Under the pieces are notes generated by a model. That model ran no database searches and had not been told where the DNA came from. It saw only the letters and a list, made by a program, of their open reading frames with translations. DNA of 64,000 nucleotides from CADCWN01 sp046328475. Its GTDB lineage: Bacteria; Chloroflexota; Chloroflexia; Thermomicrobiales; CADCWN01. The stretch covers positions 6,248-70,247 of the forward strand of contig JAXLWN010000036.1 in assembly GCA_046328475.1 (NCBI GenBank), written 5' to 3'. The translations under genes were made by a program, and so were the position numbers. Positions 25,852 to 35,049 of the stretch are shown here, one piece after another (within the stretch, counting starts at the first letter, position 1; every line of letters starts with the position of its first letter).

Positions 25852-26929
25852 ATGGAGCTTGGTGCGCGCTATCGCGGGTGTTTGCTTGGTGGGGCGGTGG
25901 GGGATGCGCTGGGGGCGTCGGTCGAGTTTCTGTCGTGGGGGAGATTCGGGCGCGGTTTGGGGAGGGCGGGCATTCGGGATTTTGCTCCGGCGTATGGGCG
26001 GGTCGGGGCGATCACCGATGATACGCAGATGACGCTGTTCACGGCGGAGGGGCTGCTGCGGGCGCACAATCGGAGTGTGCGGAAGGGGATTTGCCACATT
26101 CCGACGGTGGTGTATCACGCGTATCTGCGCTGGCTGGAGACGCAGGGGGAGACGCCGAGCTATCCCTTCCCGGAGGTGCGGGGCGGTTGGTTGCTGGGGC
26201 TGCCGGAGTTGCACAGCCGCCGTGCGCCGGGGAATACGTGCCTCGCGTCGTTGCGGGGCGGTCGCGCGGGGTCGGTGGGGGAGAAGCTGAATAGCAGCAA
26301 GGGGTGCGGCGGGGTGATGCGCGCCGCGCCGGTGGGGCTGGCGTGGCCGCGCGATCCGGGCACGGCGTTCGAGCAGGGTGCGAGAGCGCGGCGCTCACGC
26401 ATGGGCACCCGAGCGGGTTTCTGTCGGCGGGCTTCCTGGCGGCGACGATCAGCGGGATTGTCGCGGGGCAGGGGCTGGGCGAGGCGATCGGCGTTGCGCG
26501 CGGATTGCTCGTCGCGCGTCGGCGCACCGGGAGTGCCTGGGGGCGGTCGATGGGGCGGTGCGCCTGGCGCGCGAGGGGGCGGAGGTACACGAGGCGATCG
26601 GGCAACTCGGCGAGGGGTGGGTGGGGGAGGAGGCGCTGGCGATCGCGCTCTTCTGCGCGCTCACGGCGGAAGACTTCGCGGACGGGGTGATCAAGGCGGT
26701 GAATCACGGCGGCGACAGCGATAGCACGGGCGCAATCGCGGGGAATCTGCTCGGCGCGCTGCTGGGGGAGGGGTCGATTCCGGCGCATTGGCTGGAGCGG
26801 TTGGAGTTGCGCGGGGAGATCGGTGCGATTGCCGATGACCTCTACCGGCTCTTCGGCGAGCAGGACCTCGACGCGCGGATGGCGCTGGAGCAGGGTGGGG
26901 GCGATTGGGAGAAGTATCCGGGGTGGTAG
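25852..26929 (+). pseudogene. ADP-ribosylglycohydrolase, two frameshifts
   Basis: The N-terminal piece has the DraG/ARH pattern RYRGCLLGGAVGDALGASVEF, the metal-binding AITDDTQMTLFTAEGLLR and KGCGGVMRAAPVGLA. The middle continues in a second frame (ALTHGHPSGFLSAGFLAATISGIV), and the C-terminus in a third (AVRLAREG, ALFCALTAEDFADGVIKAVNHGGDSDSTGAIAGNLLGALLG with the second metal motif). The enzyme removes ADP-ribose from proteins or small molecules using two Mg ions. All catalytic motifs are present, so the gene may be intact in the cell and the shifts near 26375 and 26530 assembly errors. GGAGG precedes the ATG. Confidence 0.85.
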
Positions 26930-26931
26930 GG

Positions 26932-26994
26932 AACATCGGGATTGAAATCCCGACGAAGGGCTGCGACCACAAAGTCCGCCTGCGCGGACTGGGA
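26932..26994 (+). repeat. Multi-hairpin REP-like element A, copy 7
   Basis: Dyads ATCGGGATTGAAATCCCGA and AGTCCGCCTGCGCGGACT lie directly after the stop of the ADP-ribosylglycohydrolase gene. A TATACT box at 27103-27108 in the remaining gap may belong to a promoter of the next gene, but no convincing -35 box is seen. Confidence 0.7.
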
Positions 26995-27172
26995 TGAGAC
27001 GCGGCTGCGCCAGTCTTGCCACCCTTTCTTGGCGGCTTCCTGACCAGAGGTACGGCTCACACGGTTCCTCCCGTTCCTAAAACGGCCCGCGCGGCATTCC
27101 TGTATACTGCCCCCATATTTCGCCCCGGTGTCTTTGAGGCTGCGGGGGTGGTCAAACGCTCGGGAGGCAACG

Positions 27173-28090
27173 ATGGAAGGGTTGGAGGGCATCTACGTCA
27201 TCGTTTCGACGCCGTTCGACGAGCGGGGGAAGATCGATGAGGAGTCGTTCGCCACGCTGCTCGACCGGACGGTGGGGGCGGGCGTGCAGGGGATCACGAT
27301 CCTGGGGGTGGCGGGCGAAGCGCCGCGCCTGAGCGACGCCGAGCGCGAGCGGCTGACGGCGGTGGCGATGCGGGCGGTCGGCGGGCGGATTCCGGTGATC
27401 GTGGGGGCGTCGCACGACGGCACCGATGTGACGGTGGAGCGCACGCAGGCGGCGAAGGCGGCGGGGGCGGCGGGGGTGATGATCGCGCCGCCGAATTTCG
27501 CGAAGGTCGGGCCGGGGCTGATCAACCACTACCGGCGGATCGGCGCGGAGGGTGGCCTGCCGATCGTGATGCAGGATTTCCCGCCGGTCAACGGGGTCAG
27601 CATGTCGCCGCAGTTCATGGCGGAGCTGGTCAACGCGGTGCCGGAGGTGGTGACGATCAAGCTGGAGGATGTGCCGACGGCGGCGCGCATCCGTCAGACG
27701 GCCGCGCTGCTGAAGCGTCCGGTGACCTTCCAGGGTGGGCTGAGCGGCCTCTATCTGCTGGACGAGTTGCGGGCGGGGTCGCGCGGTGCGATGACCGGCT
27801 TCCCCTATCCCGAGGTGCTGGTGGAGATCTGGGAGTCGTTCCGCGCTGGGAATGAAGCCCGCGCCGCCGAGTTGTATTACCAGTATCTGCCGCTGATGGT
27901 GCTCGATAGCCAGCCGGGCACGGGCGTGTCGGCGCGCAAGGAGGTCCAGGTGCGGCGCGGCTGGATCCGCACGGCGGTGGTGCGCGCACCCGGCATGACG
28001 CTCGATGCGGACGCGAAGCGGGCGCTGCACGCGACGCTCGATGCGCTGGGCGTGGCGAAGTTCGATGCGCCGACTACAGTCCGCACATAG
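27173..28090 (+). CDS. DapA/NanA-family class I aldolase
   Basis: The 305-residue protein belongs to the dihydrodipicolinate synthase/N-acetylneuraminate lyase superfamily: GIYVIVSTPFDERGKIDEESF, GITILGVAGEAPRLSDAER with GVAGE in place of the usual G(T)TGE, VIVGASHDGTDVTVERTQAAKAAGA and PIVMQDFPPVNGVSMSPQ. The Schiff-base Lys is in VVTIKLEDVP. The GVAGE loop and MQDFP differ from true DapA, so a different 2-keto acid lyase or hydratase is more likely than lysine synthesis. The ATG at 27173 follows GGGAGGC; upstream codons of the frame are not needed. Confidence 0.88.
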   Translation: MEGLEGIYVIVSTPFDERGKIDEESFATLLDRTVGAGVQGITILGVAGEAPRLSDAERERLTAVAMRAVGGRIPVIVGASHDGTDVTVERTQAAKAAGAAGVMIAPPNFAKVGPGLINHYRRIGAEGGLPIVMQDFPPVNGVSMSPQFMAELVNAVPEVVTIKLEDVPTAARIRQTAALLKRPVTFQGGLSGLYLLDELRAGSRGAMTGFPYPEVLVEIWESFRAGNEARAAELYYQYLPLMVLDSQPGTGVSARKEVQVRRGWIRTAVVRAPGMTLDADAKRALHATLDALGVAKFDAPTTVRT

Positions 28091-28218
28091 TTTGGCAACT
28101 GCGATGGGATCTACACCAACGTAGCGCCTGGGGTCGGAACCAGGCGAGGATTGAAACGCGCGTTACCGAGAGATGGTGCCACCGACCATCGCATCCATCC
28201 CGATGAGGAGCTTCACCA

Positions 28219-28506
28219 ATGGCGGCGTACATGCTCATCGAGCTTACAATTAATGATCCGGAAGGATTCGCCACCTATCGTGAATTAGTCCCGCCGACGA
28301 TCGCGGCGTATGGCGGGCGCTATCTGGCGCGCGGTGGGGCGATCGCGCCGATGGAGGGGGGCTGGGATCCGAAGCGGATCACGGTGCTGGAGTTCCCGAG
28401 CGTGGAGCGGGCGAAGGCGTGGTGGGATTCGCCGGAGTATGCGGAGGCGAAGGCGCTGCGCATGCGGACGGCAGAGACGAAGATGATCATCGTGGAGGGG
28501 TTGTAG
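28219..28506 (+). CDS. DUF1330 domain protein
   Basis: The 95-residue protein has the DUF1330 ferredoxin-like fold pattern: YMLIELTINDPEGFATYRELVPPTIAAYGGRYLARGG, ITVLEFPSVERAKAWWDSPEYAEAKALR and a C-terminal MIIVEGL. Family members are small cytoplasmic dimers without a settled function. The ATG has GAGG about eleven bases upstream. It is not obviously linked to its neighbours. Confidence 0.9.
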   Translation: MAAYMLIELTINDPEGFATYRELVPPTIAAYGGRYLARGGAIAPMEGGWDPKRITVLEFPSVERAKAWWDSPEYAEAKALRMRTAETKMIIVEGL

Positions 28507-28581
28507 GACTGGGGGTCTTGGCCCGCCAATTGCTTATCCGTAAGCGGTGAGCGGGCGAGGGACGAGTAACGCGGGACGGTT

Positions 28582-28652
28582 TGAAGGTTGGAAAGTTCGA
28601 AGGTTGGCGCGGTGAACTTTTGAACCTGGAACCTTTAAACCTGGAACCCGGA
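28582..28652 (+). repeat. Inverted pair of GAAGGTTG/GAACCTGG arrays
   Basis: Units of GAAGGTTG (28582-28612) are followed by units of GAACCTGGA/GAACCTTTA (28618-28652), which are roughly their reverse complement. The array lies just upstream of the RNase J gene. Confidence 0.65.
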
Positions 28653-28689
28653 TCTGATGACTGACGACTGATAACTAAACGGCAGGAAT

Positions 28690-30372
28690 ATGGCGAAACG
28701 AAGGAGACTGCGCGTCATTCCGCTCGGCGGGGTGGACGAGATTGGCAAGAATTCCAACCTGATCGAGTATGGCACCAACCTGATCCTGATCGATGCCGGG
28801 GTGAAGTTCCCGGAGGAGGATCAGCGTGGGGTTGATCTGGTCATTCCCGACTATACCTATCTGCGGGAGCACCGCGACCAGTTGCGGGGCATCCTGATCA
28901 CGCACGGGCACGAGGACCACATCGGTGGGTTGCCGTACCTGTTGCCGCAGATCGCGACCCCCAGCCGGCCGATCCCGATCTACGGTTCGGACCTGGCGCT
29001 GGGGTTCATCGAGGCGAAGCTGCGGGAACGGCGCGCGACGCAGTATGCCGACTTGCTCTCGATCGAGCCGGGGAATCGCTACCCGCTGGGGCAGCAGATC
29101 GACGCCGAGTTCGTCCCGGTGAGCCACAGCATCCCGGGCAGCATGGCGGTGGTGCTGCATCTGCCGGATGGCAAGGTGATCGCCACGGGCGACTTCAAGA
29201 TGGACCCGACGCCGACGACGGGGCCGCCGACCGACGAGCGCCGGTTGCGCCAGCTGGGTGCCGAGGGGGTGCTGCTGCTGATCTCCGACACGACGCGCGC
29301 GGAGGTGCCGGGGCATACGCCCTCCGAGCAGGTGGTGCGGGAGACGCTGGAGCGGATCGTCACCGAGGCGCCGGGGCGGGTGATCATCACGACGTTCGCC
29401 TCGAACATCACGCGCCTCCAGCACGCGATCACCACGGCGCACGTCAACGGGCGCAAGGTGGCGGTGGTCGGCCGCAGCATGGAGAACAACACGCGCGTGG
29501 CGGTCGAGCTCGGCTACCTGCAAGTGCCGATGGGGACGATCATCCCGGTGGACCAGGCGATCAAGCTGTCGCCGAAGCAGGTGATGCTGATCACCACCGG
29601 GAGTCAGGGGGAGCCGAGTTCGGCCCTGACCCGGATCGCCGCCGGGGAGCACCAGAAGATCCGCATCCGCCAGGGGGATACGGTCGTGCTGGCCGCGTCG
29701 CCGATTCCCGGCAACGATCTGACGGTGGCGCGGACGATCGATAATCTGTTCCGCGCCGGTGCGGATGTGATCTACAGCGCGCTGGTCCCGTCGATCCACG
29801 TCTCGGGGCACGGGGCGCGGGACGAGTTGCGCCGGATGATCGAACTAACCCGCCCGAAGTACATTCTGCCGGTACACGGCGAGTACCGGATGCTCGTCCA
29901 ATACCAGAAGCTCGCCGCCGAGGCGGGCATCCCGCCCGAGCGGGTGCCGATCGCGACGATCGGCGACATCTGGCAGTTCGACGAGCAGGGGGCGCGCAAG
30001 CTGGGGCAGGTGCCGGCCGGGTCGGTGTTGATCGATGGACTCACGGTCGGCAATGTGACGACCGAGGTGCTGCGCGACCGCCAGCATCTCGCGGAGGATG
30101 GCGTGATCTTCGCGGCGCTGGTGGTGGACCGGGCGACCGGGGAGCTGCTGAACGGGCCGGAGTTGGTCGCGCGCGGCTTTGTCCACAGTGAGGGGGATGC
30201 GCTGCTCGAAAGCGCGGCGGACGAGGTGCGGCGCACGCTGCGGCGGCGCGGTGGCCACGGGAGCGCCGAGATCGGGCGACTGGTCGAGCGGACGTCGCAG
30301 GTGCTCGGGGCGTACATCTACCGGCAGACGCACCAGCGGCCGATGATCTTGCCGGTGGTGACGGAGGTGTGA
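28690..30372 (+). CDS. rnj: Ribonuclease J
   Basis: The 560-residue protein is a metallo-beta-lactamase-fold nuclease of the RNase J group. It starts RLRVIPLGGVDEIGKNSNLIEY and has the metal motif THGHEDHIGG at 71-80. It continues with the beta-CASP elements VGRSMENNTRVAVELGYL, LITTGSQGEPSSALTRIA, HVSGHGARDELRRMIELTRPKYILPVHGEYRML and a C-terminal domain ending in a dimer-forming tail. RNase J has 5' exonuclease and endonuclease activity in mRNA turnover and rRNA maturation. The ATG has AGGAA upstream. Confidence 0.97.
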   Translation: MAKRRRLRVIPLGGVDEIGKNSNLIEYGTNLILIDAGVKFPEEDQRGVDLVIPDYTYLREHRDQLRGILITHGHEDHIGGLPYLLPQIATPSRPIPIYGSDLALGFIEAKLRERRATQYADLLSIEPGNRYPLGQQIDAEFVPVSHSIPGSMAVVLHLPDGKVIATGDFKMDPTPTTGPPTDERRLRQLGAEGVLLLISDTTRAEVPGHTPSEQVVRETLERIVTEAPGRVIITTFASNITRLQHAITTAHVNGRKVAVVGRSMENNTRVAVELGYLQVPMGTIIPVDQAIKLSPKQVMLITTGSQGEPSSALTRIAAGEHQKIRIRQGDTVVLAASPIPGNDLTVARTIDNLFRAGADVIYSALVPSIHVSGHGARDELRRMIELTRPKYILPVHGEYRMLVQYQKLAAEAGIPPERVPIATIGDIWQFDEQGARKLGQVPAGSVLIDGLTVGNVTTEVLRDRQHLAEDGVIFAALVVDRATGELLNGPELVARGFVHSEGDALLESAADEVRRTLRRRGGHGSAEIGRLVERTSQVLGAYIYRQTHQRPMILPVVTEV

Positions 30373-30376
30373 CGGG

Positions 30377-30534
30377 GGCGAGTCGGGTAGTCGGGTAGTC
30401 GGGTAGAGAAGTAACGAGTAACGAGTAACGAGTAACGAGGAGGGGGCGGATTCTTCGCTGCGCTCAGCATGACAGGGGGAGGGGAGGGGCCTCCGGGTGT
30501 CGTTCTGAGCAAGGCGAAGGATTTGCTCCCTCCT
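30377..30534 (+). repeat. GGGTAGTC and GAGTAAC arrays plus interspersed dyad D
   Basis: Three to four GGGTAGTC units (30377-30407) and four GAGTAAC units (30411-30441) are followed by an inverted-repeat element: GATTCTTCGCTGCGCTCAGCATGACA (first arm, 30450-30473) and TCGTTCTGAGCAAGGCGAAG (second arm, 30500-30522). A related first arm occurs at 43787. Confidence 0.7.
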
Positions 30535-30549
30535 TGTCTTTGGCCGGGA

Positions 30550-31032
30550 TCAGGCGGTGACGGGTTTGGTGAGGATGACGGTCCAGTAGGCGGGGCCGCG
30601 AGGGTGGGGTTGTTCGCTGACGGTGTGGAAGCCGAGGCGGCGGAAGAAGGCGACGTTGCTGGGGAGGGAGAGGCGGACTTCGACGCGGACTTCGGGGAGG
30701 TTGAGGGCGCGGGCCTGGTCGGCCATGGCGGCCATCAGGGCGGCGGCGATGCCCTGGCCGCGATACTCGGGGAGGACGGCGAGGCGGCCGACGTAGAGGT
30801 AGTCGGGGCGGGGCAGGTAGCGCGCGGAGCCGACCGCGTTGTCGCCGAGCCAGGCGAGGGCCGCGCCGCCGGCGTCGATTGCGCGGCGGGTGTCTTCGAG
30901 GGTTTCGTCGAGGGCGCTCGATGGCGGCTCCAGGGTGCCACGGAATTCTTCGAAGGCGTCGAGCATGATCTGGCGCACGAGCGCGGCGTCGGCGCTGGTG
31001 GCAGGGGTGAGGCGGAGGGCGGGGGCGGGCAT
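30550..31032 (-). CDS. GNAT-family N-acetyltransferase
   Basis: The 160-residue protein has the GNAT order of elements: LRLTPATSADAALVRQIMLDAFEEF, VGSARYLPRPDYLYVGRLAVLPEYRGQGIAAALMAAM with the acetyl-CoA-binding R/QxxGxG/A loop, VEVRLSLPSNVAFFRRLGF and a C-terminal YWTVILTKP. Substrate is unknown. The start is set at the Met in MPAPALRLTPAT, since the upstream eight residues add nothing to the fold. It shares orientation with the HMG-CoA lyase gene upstream, with repeat arrays between. Confidence 0.9.
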   Translation of the reverse strand: MPAPALRLTPATSADAALVRQIMLDAFEEFRGTLEPPSSALDETLEDTRRAIDAGGAALAWLGDNAVGSARYLPRPDYLYVGRLAVLPEYRGQGIAAALMAAMADQARALNLPEVRVEVRLSLPSNVAFFRRLGFHTVSEQPHPRGPAYWTVILTKPVTA

Positions 31033-31039
31033 TGAGCCT

Positions 31040-31130
31040 CCGGGTTCAAAGTTCAAAGTTCATAGTTCAAAGTTCGAGGAGACGGTTTGAAGGTTGGAAG
31101 GTTTGAAGGTTGGGGCGATAAACCTGCGAA
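31040..31130 (+). repeat. GTTCAAA and GAAGGTTG arrays
   Basis: Units of GTTCAAA (31044-31076) and GAAGGTTG (31083-31110) fill the gap between the HMG-CoA lyase and GNAT genes; AACTTCCCAACTTTCGAACC at 31127-31147 is an inverted partner. Confidence 0.65.
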
Positions 31131-31156
31131 CTTCCCAACTTTCGAACCGTTCCTCG

Positions 31157-32074
31157 TCACGCGTTGCTCGTTACACCGCAGGCCTGGAGGTATTTGCTGC
31201 CGCCGGGGCGGCCGAGCTTGCCCAGGATGAATTGCGAGGCGGCGACGACTTTGGCGAGGTCGATGCCGGTTTCGATGCCGATGCCGTGGAGCAGGTAGAG
31301 CAGATCTTCGGTGGCGAGGTTGCCCGCTGCGCCGGGGGCGAAGGGGCAGCCGCCGAGGCCGCCGGAGGCGGCGTCCACGATGTAAATGCCGAGCTGGAGA
31401 GAGTGCAGGACGTTCGCCAGGGCGGTGCCGCGCGTGTCGTGGTAGTGGACGGCGAGCTTGTCGGCGGGGATGTGGCGTAGGAGGGGGGTGAGGACGGCCT
31501 CGACTTCGCGCGGGGTGGCGACGCCGATCGTGTCGCCGACGCAGATTTCGTCGCAGCCGAGGTCGAGGAGTTGGCTGGCGACCTCCAGCACTTTGTCGGG
31601 GGGTACGTCGCCCTCGAAGGGACAGCCGAAGGCCATCGAGATGTAGCCGCGCACCCAGACGCCGTCGCGGCGGGCGGCGGCGATGACCGGGCGGAAGTTC
31701 GCCAGCGATTCGGCGATGGTGGCGTTGATGTTGCGACGGGCGAAGGTTTCGGAGGCGGCGGTGAAGACGGCGATGGCGCGCGAACCGGCGTCGATGGCGC
31801 GGTCGTAGCCGCGCTGGTTGGGGGTGAGGACGAGGTAGGTCGTGCCGTCGCGGCGGGCGATGCTGGTCATCACGTCGGCGGCGTCGGAGAGCTGCGGCAC
31901 GGCTTTGGGGCTGACGAATGACGTGGTTTCGATGATTGGGAAGCCGGCTGCGCTGAGGAGATCGACGTAGGCGATCTTGTCGGCGGTGTCGATCCAGCCC
32001 TTCTCGTTCTGCAGGCCGTCGCGCGGCCCGACTTCGACTACCCGCACCCGGCGGGGCAGATCGGCGATTCCCAT
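31157..32074 (-). CDS. Hydroxymethylglutaryl-CoA lyase
   Basis: The 305-residue TIM-barrel protein has the HMG-CoA lyase pattern: VRVVEVGPRDGLQNEKGWID with catalytic Arg and Asp, ETTSFVSPKAVPQLSDA, GYISMAFGCPFEGDV, VGDTIGVATP, VHYHDTRGTALANVL and the signature GLGGCPFAPGAAGN with the catalytic Cys. It cleaves HMG-CoA to acetoacetate and acetyl-CoA at the end of leucine breakdown. The start at MGIADLPRR fits the family; upstream codons are not needed. Together with the thiolase and HSD10-like genes at 22-24 kb it suggests branched-chain acyl-CoA catabolism. Confidence 0.94.
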   Translation of the reverse strand: MGIADLPRRVRVVEVGPRDGLQNEKGWIDTADKIAYVDLLSAAGFPIIETTSFVSPKAVPQLSDAADVMTSIARRDGTTYLVLTPNQRGYDRAIDAGSRAIAVFTAASETFARRNINATIAESLANFRPVIAAARRDGVWVRGYISMAFGCPFEGDVPPDKVLEVASQLLDLGCDEICVGDTIGVATPREVEAVLTPLLRHIPADKLAVHYHDTRGTALANVLHSLQLGIYIVDAASGGLGGCPFAPGAAGNLATEDLLYLLHGIGIETGIDLAKVVAASQFILGKLGRPGGSKYLQACGVTSNA

Positions 32075-32131
32075 GGTTTCCCTCCCAGTGGCCCGGTGGC
32101 GGGCGTGTTTCCTGGGGGAATAGTACAAGGA

Positions 32132-32254
32132 GAGGCCCCCCTAAATCCCCCCAGAATTGGGGGGACTTCTGTTGGGTGGCGATGGTGGGGTGGTGTGACA
32201 TGGGCGAGGTTGGCCCCCTGAATCCCCCATACCTGAGGGACTTTAACTGGGTGG
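32132..32254. repeat. Paired C-run hairpin element, copy 3
   Basis: Units beginning GGCCCCCCTAAATCCCCCC (32134) and GGCCCCCTGAATCCCCCA (32212) start about 78 bp apart and each ends in a GGGGGACTT- or GAGGGACTTTAA-type arm. It occupies the gap between divergent HMG-CoA lyase and def. Confidence 0.75.
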
Positions 32255-32314
32255 TGATTGGAGGGGGTGGTGCATGTTGTTGGGGCGGGAATGAGGAGCG
32301 GGGAGGGTGCGTTG

Positions 32315-32323
32315 TGCTATACT
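32315..32323 (+). promoter_or_regulatory. Extended -10 promoter candidate for def
   Basis: TGCTATACT is an extended -10 box (TGn plus TATACT) about 108 bp upstream of the def start. No clear -35 box is present, which is acceptable for extended -10 promoters. Confidence 0.4.
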
Positions 32324-32430
32324 GCTAACACGAGGGGCGTGATCTGGGGCGTTTTGCCGCTGTGTGGGAGCGGTGGACGTACGTATAGAGCATCCGGCAC
32401 AACGCCGTAATGTGTGGGGAAGTGTGAATC

Positions 32431-32937
32431 ATGGCGTTGCTCGATATTATTCTGGAGGGTGATCCGCGCCTCCGGCAGAAGGCGGTCAAGATCAAGCGGG
32501 TGGACGCGGGTTTGCGGCGGCTGGCCGAGGATATGTACGAGACGATGCTCGATGCGCCGGGGATCGGGCTGGCTGCGCCGCAAGTGGGGATCTTGTTGCG
32601 GCTGATCACGGTGGAGGTGCCGGACGATTACGAGGAGGAGGGGAGCAAGGGGGCGAGCCTGATCCTGCTCAATCCGGAGATCGTCAAGGCGACCGGATCG
32701 CAGATCGATCCGCCGGAGGGGTGCCTGAGTATCCCCAACTGGATCGGGAATGTGCCGCGCGCACAACGGATCGTGGTGAAGGCGCGCGATCTCGACTTCA
32801 AGGAGATCCGGGTGCGCGCGGAGGGGATGGTCGCGCGGGCGCTCCAGCACGAGATCGACCACCTGGATGGCATTCTCTTCACCGACCGCGTGGTGGATAA
32901 GAGCACGTTGAAGTATCTCACGCCGAAGGACGAGTGA
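32431..32937 (+). CDS. def: Peptide deformylase
   Basis: The 168-residue protein has all three metal and active-site motifs: GIGLAAPQVG at 44-53, EGCLSIP at 96-102 with the metal Cys, and HEIDHLDG at 140-147 with two metal His and the catalytic Glu. It removes the formyl group from nascent proteins at the ribosome. No fmt gene follows, unlike in many genomes. The ATG lies after a GGGGAAG sequence. The gene is followed at once by an inverted pair of heptamer arrays. Confidence 0.97.
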   Translation: MALLDIILEGDPRLRQKAVKIKRVDAGLRRLAEDMYETMLDAPGIGLAAPQVGILLRLITVEVPDDYEEEGSKGASLILLNPEIVKATGSQIDPPEGCLSIPNWIGNVPRAQRIVVKARDLDFKEIRVRAEGMVARALQHEIDHLDGILFTDRVVDKSTLKYLTPKDE

Positions 32938-33080
32938 AGTACGAAGTACGAATGACGAATGACGAATGGGGGTAGGGCGATGAGCAGGCGTAGCTTACCG
33001 GTGAGCACTATTCCGCCACAACGGCATAAGAGCTGTAGGTTGATTCGTCATTCGTCATTCGTCATTCGTCATTCGTCATG
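32938..33080 (+). repeat. Inverted pair of heptamer arrays, (GTACGAA/ATGACGA) and (ATTCGTC)
   Basis: Units GAAGTAC and GAATGAC (32936-32968) are followed 73 bp later by five units of ATTCGTC (33043-33077). The arms are reverse complements, so read-through RNA could form a stem of about 30 bp. The start codon of the next gene (33078) follows the last ATTCGTC unit directly. Confidence 0.8.
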
Positions 33081-34678
33081 AATATCACGCTGCGCGATTT
33101 GTTGCGTTGGCCGGAGAGTCCGCTGTATACGACGGCGCATGCAGCAGCGCCGCCGGCCGAGCGCGAGGCGGCGCTGCTGCACCCGGACCGGACGCTGAGT
33201 TGGCCGGTGACGATGCGCGCGACGCCGCCGATGCTGCCGCACGTCGAGGCGGGGGCGATCGTGCTGCTCTCGGCGATGACGCTGAGCGAGGTGCGGCCGA
33301 TGCTGCCGGGGGCGCTGCACGAGTTGCGGCGGCGCGGGGTGGCGGCGCTGGTGATCGATCCGGGCGAATCGCTCGACATGGCGGTCGGGGATCTCGACCT
33401 GCTGCGGGCGCGGAGCGGGGTGACACCGGACCTCGAACTGACGATGACGCGGCTGATCAACGAGCGGCGGTCGCGGCTCTACCGGCGGGGGACCGAGATC
33501 GACCGGGCGCTGACCGAGGCGACGCTGCGCGGGCGGAGTTTGCCGGAGTTGCTGCGAATCGGCGCGGTGCAGGCGAATCGGCCGCTGCTGCTGCTCGATG
33601 AGCATGGGCAGGCGCAGGAGACCAGCATCCCGCCCGGGGAAGCGGCCCGGCCGCGCCCGCCCGCGCCGCCGCTGGGGGTGGACGCGGCGATGGTGCCGAT
33701 TCCCGACCCGTTGAATAGCGTGGAGTGGCTGCTGGCCCCGGTGGATAGCGACGCGATCCGCTGGCTGGCGCTCTGCGGGCCGCGCGGCAGCCTGGACGAG
33801 ACCGATCGCTTGCTGGCGACGCGGATCGCGACGGCGTGCGCGCTGTCGCAGGCGCAGGCGCGGCGCAGTCGGCCCCGGCTGGCACCGGCGCGGCGTTCGG
33901 CGCTGATCGCCGAGTTGCTGCGCCCGACGCTCAGTGCCGACGAGCGCGCTAATCATGTCGATTTGCTCGGGCTGGAGCCCGCGACTTCCTTCGCGGTGCT
34001 CGGCCTTGCGGCGCGGCAGGATGGGGCCGAGGCGGAGCGGGCATTGCTGACGGCGCGGCGGATCGTGGCGGCGCGGGTGGCCCCGCACGCGGCGACCGAC
34101 GAATTCGCCGACGAGCAGACGGGGATGGCCGGATTCCTGCTCCACAGCGCGGAACGCGGAGACGTTGCCGCGCGCGGCGGCGGCGCTGCGCGCCGGGTTG
34201 GGCCAGGGGGCAAGGGAGCGCCGCTCTGCGCCGCGCTGAGCGCGCCGGTCGAGTACCCCGCCGAGCGCTTCCCGGCAGCCGCGCACGCCAGGTGCGCTTC
34301 GCGCTCGGGGTGCTGCGGGCCGATGGGGTGCCGCGCACCTTCGCTGACTGGGGCACGGTGGACGATCTCGGGGCCTACGGGCTGATCTACCCGCTCTGGG
34401 GGACGTCGGCGGCGGCGCGTTTTGTCGATGGCATCCTCGGGGATCTGCCGGAGCACGATGCGCGCTACGGCGGTGAGCTGCTGCCGACGCTGCTGGCGTA
34501 TCTGCGCCAGGGGGGCGCGGCGGGCGCGGCGGCGGATGCGCTGAAGATTCACCGCAACACGCTGACATACCGCCTGCGGCGGATCGAGGAGATCTGCAAG
34601 CGGTCGCCGCTCGATCCCGACCAGCACCTGTCGCTGCACCTTGCCGCGATCCTCTTTTCCCTCAATGGGACGGTCTGA
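33078..34678 (+). CDS. PucR-family transcriptional regulator, one or two frameshifts
   Basis: The N-terminal part (MNITLRDLLRWPESPLYTTA, LLSAMTLSEVRPMLPGALHELRRRGVAALVIDPGE) is the PucR purine-catabolism regulator domain. The middle resembles the GGDEF-like domain of CdaR/PucR proteins. After a frame change between about 34150 and 34300 the C-terminus has LGAYGLIYPLWG, LPTLLAYLRQGGAAGAAADALKIHRNTLTYRLRRIEEI, the PucR-type helix-turn-helix with the NTLxYRL signature. Such regulators control purine use and other nitrogen functions; glnA and amt downstream make nitrogen control plausible. The ATG sits at the end of a heptamer array and no normal ribosome-binding site is visible. Confidence 0.87.
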
Positions 34679-35049
34679 ACGATACCAGCCGGTGTCAAAG
34701 CTTCAAACGGGTGCAAAGTTCGGTTTCCCCCGGCCTTGATGTGCCCGGAACTCGCGCACTGCCCTGTGCGAATTGCACAATACCATTCGGTCTTTTTGGG
34801 CACATCTCCTGTAGTATTCCGCCGCTGCCGCATCTAGAATGTCCGCAGATGTGGGAGAGTGGGGAAGGCGATCCTGTTTGGCGGCAGTCGTACACGGTGC
34901 CGAAGCAAAGGCGCAGGTACGGTCCCATGATCCGAAACGGCTAGCGGTGGCGACGAGCAGCCATTTCGTTTCCTTCCCTGGGTGATGCAAACAGCACGAC
35001 TCGCGCGGTGGTTTGTGGCCACGTTGCACGCGGTCAGTTGAGGATAGTG
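34679..35049. other. Intergenic region upstream of glnA
   Basis: This 370-bp gap is less GC-rich than the genes around it. I see no gene on either strand and no clear operator palindrome. It probably carries the promoter and nitrogen control sites of glnA. Confidence 0.4.

Noticed and set aside
27173..28090. True dihydrodipicolinate synthase of lysine synthesis
   Set aside because: Motif loops (GVAGE, MQDFP) differ from DapA and no lysine genes are near, so only the superfamily is claimed.
32936..33080. Tandem heptamers considered as a CRISPR array
   Set aside because: Units are 7-8 bp without spacers, and no cas gene is present.
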